Shown here one piece after another: positions 16,681 through 24,050 of a stretch of 64,000 nt of DNA (position 1 is its first letter; each line of letters begins with the position of its first letter). Below the pieces are notes generated by a model. That model was not told the DNA's origin, searched no databases, and saw only the letters and a program-made list of their open reading frames with translations. Source of the DNA: Butyricicoccus_A sp963601915 (GTDB taxonomy: Bacteria > Bacillota > Clostridia > Oscillospirales > Butyricicoccaceae); assembly GCA_963601915.1 (NCBI GenBank), contig CAVCGL010000004.1:1-64000 (forward strand), given 5' to 3'. Position numbers and translations under genes: made by a program.

Positions 16681-17397
16681 ATGCAGGAAAATCGTATGCA
16701 TTTGACGCCGCGCTTGCGCACCATTATGCAGCAGGTACCAGAGGGCGCAAAGCTGGCAGACATTGGAACAGATCATGCCTTGATTCCAACGGCATTGCTG
16801 CGCCGCGGTGTGATTCAACAGGCGATTGCATCGGATTTGCGCGAAGGTCCGCTGGACAGTGCATCACGCACGGCAAAACAGTTTCACGTAGAGGATCGGC
16901 TTTCTTTGCGGCTGGGTGGCGGAATGCAGACCATCAAGCCGGACGAAGCGGATACCATTGTGATTGCAGGCATGGGCGGAGAAACCATTGCGCAGATTTT
17001 GTCGGATGATCCCTGGGCATTGGATGGAAAGCATTTGCTGCTGTTGCAGGCGATGACCGCACAGCCGTATCTGCGGCAATATCTCGCCGCGCATGGCGGT
17101 ATCATTCAAAAGGAATCGCTGTGTCGAGAAGGGCAGCGAATCTATACGGTAATGACTGTAATTGGCGGCGGCGAAATCGAGCAGAAAAGTCTAGCGGCGT
17201 GCTGCATTTCAGAGGCGCTGCTTCGCGATGCCATGGCTATAGAGTATATGCAAAAGCTGCTGCATCGAGAGCAGAACATTGTCCATGCATTGGAAACCGC
17301 CAACCATCAAAAGCCGGAAGAATTACATATGCACAGAGAGATGATGGCTGTGCTTTCACAGGCATTGCAGACACTGGGAAAGGAAGAAATACAATGA
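16681..17397 (+). CDS. trmK: tRNA (adenine(22)-N1)-methyltransferase TrmK
   Basis: The 238-residue SAM-dependent enzyme methylates N1 of A22 in tRNAs. SAM motif I is ADIGTDHALIPTALLRRG (near residues 24-41), the family-typical AGMGGETIAQIL follows, and the C-terminal part is helical. The ATG at 16681 follows AAGGA by five bases. The gene overlaps the Nif3-like gene by four bases (ATGA), the arrangement commonly seen for trmK in Firmicutes. Confidence 0.92.
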   Translation: MQENRMHLTPRLRTIMQQVPEGAKLADIGTDHALIPTALLRRGVIQQAIASDLREGPLDSASRTAKQFHVEDRLSLRLGGGMQTIKPDEADTIVIAGMGGETIAQILSDDPWALDGKHLLLLQAMTAQPYLRQYLAAHGGIIQKESLCREGQRIYTVMTVIGGGEIEQKSLAACCISEALLRDAMAIEYMQKLLHREQNIVHALETANHQKPEELHMHREMMAVLSQALQTLGKEEIQ

Positions 17398-18170
17398 TTC
17401 AGGTAAAACAGATTTTACACTGTTTGGAACAAGCAGCACCCTATGATTTGGCAGAACATTGGGACAATGTCGGACTGCTGGTCGGTGATCCGGAGGCGGA
17501 AGTTGAAGGGGTTCTGTGTGCATTGGATATTACAGAAACCGTTGTCGAAGAAGCCGCAGAGCGCGGCTGCAATTTGATTGTCGCACATCATCCGGTGATT
17601 TTCACATCGGTCAATCGCGTGACCGCAGATACCGTGACCGGACGCATTGTCATTTCCATGATTCAGAAGGGCATCTCCGGTATTTGTATGCACACCAATA
17701 TGGATTGTGCTGCTGCTGGTGTCAATGATTTGCTCGCAGCTTCTCTGGGGCTAACGGATGTTGTCAATATGGGTGCCGGAGAAGGTGGAAATCTTGGCCG
17801 CGTCGGCAACTTGCCGCGCCCGATGACACTGGAACAATTCGCGCAGCATGTCAAATTATCTCTGGATGCCGGCGGCGTTCGTGTGGCAGACGGAGGAAAG
17901 ATGGTACAGCGCGTAGCAGTAGGCGGCGGCGCCTGCGGCAAACTGATGGATGCGGCGGTTGCCAAGGGAGCAGATACATTTGTCATTGGCGACTGCAGCT
18001 ATGATATTATGATGCGGGCGCATGACATCGGATTGAATTTGTTGGATGCCGGTCATTTCCCGACAGAGAATCCCGTGGCACGAGGTTTCCGAGATCTGAT
18101 TGCCGAGCATTTTCCGGATGTTTCCGTCCATGTCTCTCAGCAGCATAAGGACTGCATTACGTTTTATTGA
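17394..18170 (+). CDS. Nif3-like dinuclear metal centre hexameric protein
   Basis: The 258-residue protein belongs to the NIF3/DUF34 (YqfO-like) family, which forms toroidal hexamers with a two-metal site. Metal ligands are visible in VAHHPVIF, in MHTNMDCAAAGVND and in the C-terminal GHFPTE. DNVGLLVGDP near residue 25 is the family opening. It is a short version without the central CutA-like insert found in YqfO. Its function is not established. Translation is coupled to trmK through the ATGA overlap. Confidence 0.93.
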   Translation: MIQVKQILHCLEQAAPYDLAEHWDNVGLLVGDPEAEVEGVLCALDITETVVEEAAERGCNLIVAHHPVIFTSVNRVTADTVTGRIVISMIQKGISGICMHTNMDCAAAGVNDLLAASLGLTDVVNMGAGEGGNLGRVGNLPRPMTLEQFAQHVKLSLDAGGVRVADGGKMVQRVAVGGGACGKLMDAAVAKGADTFVIGDCSYDIMMRAHDIGLNLLDAGHFPTENPVARGFRDLIAEHFPDVSVHVSQQHKDCITFY

Positions 18171-18182
18171 GTTGATAGGACA

Positions 18183-18216
18183 AAAAAAGAACCGCGGCAT
18201 GAGCTGCGGTTCTTGC
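18183..18216. terminator. bidirectional rho-independent terminator
   Basis: AAGAACCGC pairs with GCGGTTCTT; an A run lies on the left, giving a T run on the minus strand. It ends the convergent aldehyde dehydrogenase gene and probably the trmK-nif3 unit. Confidence 0.8.
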
Positions 18217-18220
18217 GCTG

Positions 18221-19600
18221 TCAGCGTAAAAATAAACGAATCAGGCGGGTATATAGCTTGTGATACGGTTGGTAGCGCATGGGAAGATCCAACCAAGTCT
18301 TTTTGTCTACGATGCTTTTGCTGTGAGAAAAAGTCTGAAAGCCGGTTTTTCCATGATAGGCCCCCATACCGCTGGCACCGACACCACCGAACCCCATATA
18401 CGGCGTTGCTAAGTGAATGATCGTATCATTGATACAGCCGCCGCCAAACGAGCAGGTTTCTGTGATATGTCGAATGGTTCGTTTGTTTTCTGAGAAAATA
18501 TATAGTGCCAACGGATGCGGATGGGCGTTGATTGCCGTGAGCGCTTCATCTATGGTGTGATAGGTTAAAATTGGCAGAACAGGGCCAAAAATCTCCTCTT
18601 GCATCACGGGATCATCCCATGTGATTTCTGTTAAAATAGTCGGACTAATTTGCCGCTGTTCCAGGCTGTATTTGCCGCCGTATACCAGCTTGTTTTGGTC
18701 GATCAAGCGGGAAATGCGCTCCATGTGCTTATCATTGATAATTTTTCCGTATTTGGGATTGTTCAGAGCATCTGCACCAAACTGACGGCGAATTTCGCGC
18801 ATCAGTGCCTTCACCAAATCATCTCGAATGCGAATATCACAATAAATATAATCTGGAGCAACACAGGTTTGACCACAATTGAGAAATTTGCCAAAGACGA
18901 TGCGCCGCGCCGCAAGGTTGATTTTTGCGGTGCTGTCCACAATGACTGGGCTTTTTCCGCCAAGCTCCAAGATGCATGGTGTCAGGCGTTCTGCCGCATG
19001 GTGCAGAACCTCTTTGCCGACTGCTTGACTGCCGGTAAAGAAAATGTGGTCAAACGCTTCCTCCAATAGATGCCGATTTTCTTCTCTGCCGCCGGTGACA
19101 ACGGCAACATAATGTGGGGCAAAACATTCGGACAAAATCGTTTCTATGACCGTGCTGGTGCAGGGAGAGTAGGCGCTCGGCTTGACAATGGCTGTGTTTC
19201 CGGCAGAGATCGCATCAATCAGCGGGTCAAGTGTCAATAAAAACGGATAATTCCACGGACTCATGATAAGTACAACGCCAAGCGGAGAAGGCTTGGTGTA
19301 GCTGCGCGATGCGCATTGCGCCAATGGCGTGCGGACGCGTTGTTCTTTGGCGTAGCGACTGGTATGACGGAGCATAAAGGATAATTCATCGAGAACCATG
19401 CCGATTTCACAGAGATAGCTTTCCTCAGGACTTTTGCCGAGATCTTGGTATAAGGCCTGAGAAATATCCGATTCATGCCGCAGAATAGCAGCTTTGAGGC
19501 GGCGAAGAGCATCTAAACGGATGCTGACCGGCAAGGTGGCGCCGCTGGAAAAATATATGTGCTGGGCGGAAACGATTTTATGAATCTCTTCCGGTTTCAT
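18221..19600 (-). CDS. aldehyde dehydrogenase (class 3-like)
   Basis: The 459-residue NAD(P)-dependent enzyme oxidises aldehydes. The catalytic glutamate E212 (LELGGKSP) and nucleophile C246 (NCGQTCVAPDY) are in place, as are MSPWNYPF for cofactor binding, FTGS and the EEIFGPVLP and GGVGASGMGAYHGK segments. The short length, absence of an N-terminal extension and basic C-terminal tail resemble the YwdH/ALDH3 group that acts on medium- and long-chain aldehydes. Of two ATGs, 19606 abuts the GGAGGG site and 19600 has six-base spacing, so 19600 is chosen. It is monocistronic. Confidence 0.92.
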   Translation of the reverse strand: MKPEEIHKIVSAQHIYFSSGATLPVSIRLDALRRLKAAILRHESDISQALYQDLGKSPEESYLCEIGMVLDELSFMLRHTSRYAKEQRVRTPLAQCASRSYTKPSPLGVVLIMSPWNYPFLLTLDPLIDAISAGNTAIVKPSAYSPCTSTVIETILSECFAPHYVAVVTGGREENRHLLEEAFDHIFFTGSQAVGKEVLHHAAERLTPCILELGGKSPVIVDSTAKINLAARRIVFGKFLNCGQTCVAPDYIYCDIRIRDDLVKALMREIRRQFGADALNNPKYGKIINDKHMERISRLIDQNKLVYGGKYSLEQRQISPTILTEITWDDPVMQEEIFGPVLPILTYHTIDEALTAINAHPHPLALYIFSENKRTIRHITETCSFGGGCINDTIIHLATPYMGFGGVGASGMGAYHGKTGFQTFSHSKSIVDKKTWLDLPMRYQPYHKLYTRLIRLFLR

Positions 19601-19628
19601 GAACATCCCTCCGTTTCAACTTGATTTG

Positions 19629-19657
19629 ATGATAGCACAAGTTATTCTCTGCGTCAA
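19629..19657 (-). promoter_or_regulatory. promoter of the aldehyde dehydrogenase gene
   Basis: On the minus strand TTGACG (19652-19657) and TATCAT (19629-19634) are separated by 17 bases. Confidence 0.65.
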
Positions 19658-19678
19658 ACAAATCCAAAATAGGATGGC

Positions 19679-19708
19679 TTGACATGATGTTATGTGGTCA
19701 AGTATAAT
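19679..19708 (+). promoter_or_regulatory. promoter of rqcH
   Basis: TTGACA (19679-19684) and TATAAT (19703-19708) with an 18-base spacer, 38 bases before the start codon. Confidence 0.75.
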
Positions 19709-19745
19709 TTTATAGAAAAAAGATTACGAATAGAGGAGTAAGAAT

Positions 19746-21521
19746 ATGCCTTTAGATGCTGTGTGCCTTCTGGCGACGGTGCGAGAAATTAACGCACGAA
19801 CCGTCGAAGGACGCATTGATAAAATTTATCAGCCGGAACGCGATGAGATTGTCTTGTCGATTCGGCTGATGCGCGGCGGCGTCAAACTGCTGCTGTCTGC
19901 TGGCGCAGGTTCTCCGCGTATGCACTTTATTGAAAAAGGACGAGAAAATCCATCCGCACCGCCGATGTTTTGCATGCTGCTGCGCAAGCATTTGCAGGGC
20001 GCGAAGATTGTCTCCGTGACTTCGCCGGATATGGAACGCATGGCGATTATCACCTGTGATACAGTCGATGAGATGGGTGTTCCGAGCAAAAAATACTTGG
20101 CTGTGGAACTGATGGGCAAGTATTCCAACATTATTTTGTACGATGCAGACGGGCGAATTCTTGACGCGCTCAAGCGTGTCGATGGAGATACCTCCGGCAA
20201 ACGACAGGTTTTACCCGGTTTGTTCTATCGGATGCCGCCACCGCAGGATAAATTGAATCTGTTAGAGGTTTCGCAGGCAGGTGTTGCGGCGGCAATCCGC
20301 GCAGCGGATGAAGAAACCGGTGTCGATCGCTGGCTGCTCAATCATTTCAAGGGCTTGTCTCCGCTGCTTTGCCGAGAACTTGCTTGTCGCGCTTGCGGAG
20401 AAACCGAAAAGCCGATGCACGATTTGACGGACAGTGAGCGCAGCAGTCTTGCTAATGTTTTGGCGGATTTCGTGCAAATGATTGAAGAGAATCGCTTGAA
20501 GCCGTATTTGCTCACCAAGAGCACGGATGGAACCGTATTTGATTTTACCGTCATGCCGGTCAAACAGTACGGCGACTTGATGGAAAACACACAGGCGGAC
20601 AGCTTTTCGCAGATGCTTGCAGAGTTCTATGAAAAGAAGAGCAACACGGAACGGATTCGGCATCATGCGGCCAATATGACACACACGCTGCAAAATGCAC
20701 GTGATCGCATGCGGCGCAAGCTGGCGGCGCAGCGCAAGGAACTTTCTGATTCGCAGAATCGAGAGAAATTCAAACGGCGCGGTGATTTGATTACAGCGAA
20801 CTTGTATCAGATCGAGCCGGGTTCTCGCAAGGTCAAGGTTATTGACTATTATGATCCGGCGTGCCCAGAGGTGGAACTGAATTTGGATGTGCGCCTGACG
20901 CCGCAGCAAAATGCACAGAGACAGTTTAAGCTGTACACTAAGGCCAAAAATGCAGAAGAACACCTGACACAGCAAATCGCGCAGGGTGAACAGGAGCTGC
21001 AATATTTGGATAGCGTGCTGGAAGCGATTACCGAAGCGGAAAACTTGACGGATTTGGCACAGATTCATGAAGAGCTGGTTAAGACCGGCTATTTGTCTGC
21101 CAAGCAGGACAAGAAAAAGCGACGCAACGCCAAGCCGGTACAGGGCAAGCCGTTTCATTATAAGACAACGGATGGTTTTGATGTCTTTGCCGGTAAAAAC
21201 AACACGCAAAATGATTTGCTGACACTTAAGACGGCATTTAAGCGGGATATGTGGTTCCATACGCAGAAAATCCATGGTTCTCATGTCATTTTGGTTTGTG
21301 ACGGGCGGGAGCCGACCAACGAAGCGATGACGGAAGCGGCAGAGATTGCGGCGTGGCATTCGCAGGCGAGAGGTTCTGCGCAGATTCCGGTGGATTATTC
21401 GCAGGTGCGCAATATCAAGAAGCCAAACGGTGCGAAGCCGGGTATGGTGATTTACCATGTCTATCAAACAGCATACGTCACACCGGATGAGAAAAAAATC
21501 GAAAAACTGCGTGTGGAATGA
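19746..21521 (+). CDS. rqcH: RqcH, NFACT family ribosome quality-control factor
   Basis: The 591-residue protein is the bacterial Rqc2/NEMF homologue, which binds stalled 50S-peptidyl-tRNA complexes and drives C-terminal alanine tailing. The NFACT-N domain opens with a typical long segment (VREINARTVEGRIDKIYQPE), a central coiled coil runs through about residues 290-440, and the NFACT-R domain ends the protein (KTAFKRDMWFHTQKIHGSHV). At the site where the family usually has an Asp-Arg pair for tRNA contact I read Glu-Arg (PDMERMAII), a conservative change. Older annotation calls such proteins fibronectin-binding. It has its own promoter and start at ATG with AGAGGAG upstream. Confidence 0.92.
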   Translation: MPLDAVCLLATVREINARTVEGRIDKIYQPERDEIVLSIRLMRGGVKLLLSAGAGSPRMHFIEKGRENPSAPPMFCMLLRKHLQGAKIVSVTSPDMERMAIITCDTVDEMGVPSKKYLAVELMGKYSNIILYDADGRILDALKRVDGDTSGKRQVLPGLFYRMPPPQDKLNLLEVSQAGVAAAIRAADEETGVDRWLLNHFKGLSPLLCRELACRACGETEKPMHDLTDSERSSLANVLADFVQMIEENRLKPYLLTKSTDGTVFDFTVMPVKQYGDLMENTQADSFSQMLAEFYEKKSNTERIRHHAANMTHTLQNARDRMRRKLAAQRKELSDSQNREKFKRRGDLITANLYQIEPGSRKVKVIDYYDPACPEVELNLDVRLTPQQNAQRQFKLYTKAKNAEEHLTQQIAQGEQELQYLDSVLEAITEAENLTDLAQIHEELVKTGYLSAKQDKKKRRNAKPVQGKPFHYKTTDGFDVFAGKNNTQNDLLTLKTAFKRDMWFHTQKIHGSHVILVCDGREPTNEAMTEAAEIAAWHSQARGSAQIPVDYSQVRNIKKPNGAKPGMVIYHVYQTAYVTPDEKKIEKLRVE

Positions 21522-21530
21522 GAAAAATGC

Positions 21531-21559
21531 TTGTTGTTTTCGCTCAAGTGTGTCATAAT
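21531..21559 (+). promoter_or_regulatory. promoter of guaA
   Basis: TTGTTG (21531-21536), 17-base spacer, CATAAT (21554-21559). The leader is only about 35 bases, so no purine riboswitch fits here. Confidence 0.55.
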
Positions 21560-21600
21560 AAATAATAATATATGAAATTCACAAAAAAGGAGTCGTGCAG

Positions 21601-23160
21601 ATGCAAAAGCAAGAGCTTGTTGTAATTCTTGACTTTGGCGGACAGTACAATCAGCTGATTGCCCGCAGAGTAAGAGAATGTAATGTATACTGCGAGATTA
21701 AGCCGTATACGACCCCGTTGGAAGAGATTAAAGTGCTGAATCCGAAGGGCATTATCTTTACCGGCGGTCCGAACTCTGTCTTTGATATGAGTTCTCCGCA
21801 TTATACCAAGGAGATTCTGGAGATTGGTGTGCCGATCCTCGGTATTTGCTATGGCTGCCAGCTCATCGCTTGGATGGGTGAAGGCGAAGTAGAAACCGCA
21901 CCGGTATCCGAGTACGGCAAGATTGAGTTGCAGGTGACCGATCCGGCATCTGCTCTGTTCAAGGATGTACCGGAGAGCTCTGTCGTATGGATGAGCCATA
22001 CCGACTATATTTCCAATCCACCGGCAGGCTATCAGATTGTTGGCAAGACCAATGACTGCCCGTGTGCAGCGATGCAGAACACGGAAAAGAAGATTTATGC
22101 CGTGCAGTTCCATCCGGAAGTAACTCATTCTGAGTATGGCAAGCAGATTCTGCGCAACTTCCTGTATGAAGTGTGCGAGTGCTCCGGCGATTGGGTGATG
22201 GATAACTTTATTGAAAATACCGTTGCTTCTCTGCGCGAGAAGATCGGTGACAAGAAGGTTATCCTCGGTCTGTCTGGCGGTGTAGACAGCTCGGTAGCAG
22301 CTGGTCTATTGTCTCGTGCTGTTGGCAAGCAGCTGACCTGCGTGTTTGTCGATCAGGGTCTGATGCGTAAGGATGAGGGCGACTTTGTTGAGCAGACCTT
22401 CACCACGATGTTTGATATGAACTTTGTCCGCGTCAACTGCGGCGATCTGTTTATGTCCAAGCTCAAGGGCGTGACCGATCCGGAAGAAAAGCGCAAGATC
22501 ATTGGTACAGAGTTCTACAAGGTATTCTGGAATGAGATTCGCGGTCAGGCAGAGGATGGATTCTTCGCACAGGGCACTATTTACCCAGACCGTATTGAAT
22601 CCGGTAAGGGCAAGAGCAACGGCAAGGCAAACACTGCGGTTATCAAGACGCACCACAACATGGCAAAGATGCCGGATGACATTCAGTTCCTCGGCGTCAT
22701 TGAGCCGCTGGGCGATTTGTTTAAGGATGAAGTGCGTAAAGTAGGCGAAAAGCTGGGTATCCCGCATGAGCTGGTATGGCGTCAGCCGTTCCCAGGTCCG
22801 GGTCTCGGTGTACGTATTATCGGCGAAATCACCGCAGAAAAGGTCAAGATTCTGCAGGAAGCTGACTGGGTACTGCGTGATGAGATGTCCAAGAATGGCT
22901 ATGAATCTCAGCTGTCTCAGTTCTTCTGCGTTCTGCCGGGCGTCAATACCGTTGGCGTTATGGGCGACCATAGAACGTATGACAATCTGGTTGCCATTCG
23001 CGCTGTCACCACAGACGACTTTATGACCGCAGACTGGGCAAAGATCCCGTATGATATTCTCGCAAAGGTATCCAACCGTATCACCAACGAAGTTGAGCAT
23101 ATCAACCGCGTTGTGTATGATATTACCTCTAAGCCGCCGGGAACGGTAGAGTGGGAATGA
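21601..23160 (+). CDS. guaA: GMP synthase (glutamine-hydrolysing)
   Basis: The 519-residue bifunctional enzyme aminates XMP to GMP using glutamine. The class I glutaminase domain has its nucleophile C83 in GICYGCQLIA and the His/Glu of VQFHPEVTHSEYG; the ATP-pyrophosphatase domain has the PP-loop LSGGVDSSVAA; the C-terminal dimerisation domain ends in the conserved SKPPGTVEWE. AAGGAG at 21587-21592 has eight-base spacing to the ATG at 21601; an in-frame GTG at 21595 is too close and is rejected. Confidence 0.97.
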   Translation: MQKQELVVILDFGGQYNQLIARRVRECNVYCEIKPYTTPLEEIKVLNPKGIIFTGGPNSVFDMSSPHYTKEILEIGVPILGICYGCQLIAWMGEGEVETAPVSEYGKIELQVTDPASALFKDVPESSVVWMSHTDYISNPPAGYQIVGKTNDCPCAAMQNTEKKIYAVQFHPEVTHSEYGKQILRNFLYEVCECSGDWVMDNFIENTVASLREKIGDKKVILGLSGGVDSSVAAGLLSRAVGKQLTCVFVDQGLMRKDEGDFVEQTFTTMFDMNFVRVNCGDLFMSKLKGVTDPEEKRKIIGTEFYKVFWNEIRGQAEDGFFAQGTIYPDRIESGKGKSNGKANTAVIKTHHNMAKMPDDIQFLGVIEPLGDLFKDEVRKVGEKLGIPHELVWRQPFPGPGLGVRIIGEITAEKVKILQEADWVLRDEMSKNGYESQLSQFFCVLPGVNTVGVMGDHRTYDNLVAIRAVTTDDFMTADWAKIPYDILAKVSNRITNEVEHINRVVYDITSKPPGTVEWE

Positions 23161-23202
23161 TTGACAGGCGGTTGTGTAACAAATAAATCTATATTATAAA
23201 CG

Positions 23203-23246
23203 AAGCCCTTAGCTGTGGATAAAACTCATAGCTAAGGGCTTTTGTC
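23203..23246 (+). terminator. rho-independent terminator of guaA
   Basis: A perfect 12-bp stem, AAGCCCTTAGCT (23203-23214) with AGCTAAGGGCTT (23230-23241), is followed by TTTG. Confidence 0.85.
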
Positions 23247-23267
23247 ATCTTTATGTTGCTTTCATAT

Positions 23268-23300
23268 GAGAGACAAATTTCCATTTGTCTCTTTTATTTT
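23268..23300 (+). terminator. second terminator-like hairpin after guaA
   Basis: AGAGACAAAT pairs with ATTTGTCTCT across a very short loop, followed by TTTTATTTTG. Confidence 0.65.
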
Positions 23301-23311
23301 GTGATACTGTA

Positions 23312-23340
23312 TTGATTTTCCAATGAAAATTGCTTATAAT
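23312..23340 (+). promoter_or_regulatory. promoter of a short non-coding transcript
   Basis: TTGATT (23312-23317), 17-base spacer and perfect TATAAT (23335-23340). The only thing downstream before a terminator is about 80 non-coding bases. Confidence 0.65.
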
Positions 23341-23346
23341 TTAAGC

Positions 23347-23427
23347 AAGCTATATTGCTATTGAATGAGAATAAGATTCTTGTGATGCACAAGGCTGCTT
23401 TTTGTCTTGGAAAGCAGCCTTGTTTTA
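23347..23427 (+). ncRNA. candidate small RNA (promoter to terminator, about 80 nt)
   Basis: A good promoter at 23312-23340 is followed, without a plausible coding region, by a small hairpin (AGCAA/TTGCT, about 23344-23360) and then a strong terminator: CAAGGCTGCTTT (23390-23401) with AAAGCAGCCTTG (23411-23422) and TTTTAT. The only ATG in it opens a six-codon frame without a ribosome-binding site. I do not recognise a known RNA family. Ends are predicted, not observed. Confidence 0.5.
23390..23427 (+). terminator. rho-independent terminator of the candidate small RNA
   Basis: A 12-bp perfect GC-rich stem with a 9-base T-rich loop is followed by TTTTAT. Confidence 0.85.
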
Positions 23428-23865
23428 TCTCTAAATGTCAGATAAAACGATTATTAGCTCGTATAGACACTTAAAGGGACAAAAAATCTGCGAGAGTATG
23501 TTTGAAAACCGATTGGCAGGGAGAAAGATTTTCGGTAAACCCGTCGCGGTGTGAACGGATGATAATTGGCGAAAAATAGACGCCTGAATAGAAAGTGTAA
23601 AAAACAGGAAAAAATATGGCGAATTTGCCGCTAAAGAGTTGTTTATAAGCAGATAATTCGGATTTTCAAACTACCTTTCGGAAAAACGAATTAAAATGAA
23701 TCTAGATTCATTTTTTTAGTATCACCGTATGTGCGCTATGGATTTTTTTATTTCGTTTCACAAAAAATGAGATTTTTTGGTTAACTGTTGGGCAAGTTTG
23801 GAACTTGTTCCAGCACATGTTTTTGGATGAAACGTAGAATGATACATGCGCTTATCTCAAAATAG
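23428..23865. other. intergenic region without recognisable gene
   Basis: I see no gene here on either strand. It is AT-rich in its second half and contains one terminator-like perfect palindrome, AATGAATCTAGATTCATT (about 23695-23712), followed by a T run. A ten-codon frame begins at ATG 23616 after AGGAAAA but has no support. No riboswitch or T-box pattern is recognised. Confidence 0.5.
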
Positions 23866-23894
23866 TTGATAATTGTTTCTATAAACCATATAAT
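23866..23894 (+). promoter_or_regulatory. promoter of the first adenylate-forming enzyme gene
   Basis: TTGATA (23866-23871), 17-base spacer, TATAAT (23889-23894). The predicted leader before the coding start at 24051 is about 150 bases, unusually long for this window. Confidence 0.75.
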
Positions 23895-24050
23895 GGTACA
23901 CAACATCGTATCATGCAACCGTGAGGAGCTGGGGTAGATTTCATGTCGATTGCAGTACGATTATCAGAACATATGTTTTCCTGCGCTTGTAGTACTAGAA
24001 AGCTCCACTGTACAAGCATAGGGGGAAATGATAAGGAGATTTTTTTACCG

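Noticed and set aside
21560..21600. Purine riboswitch in the guaA leader
   Set aside because: The leader of about 35 bases is too short and the conserved purine aptamer core is missing.
23616..23648. Ten-codon leader peptide (ATG 23616) in the gap before the ligase
   Set aside because: Weak AGGAAAA is present, but no regulatory codon pattern or attenuator is adjacent and the frame is short enough to arise by chance.
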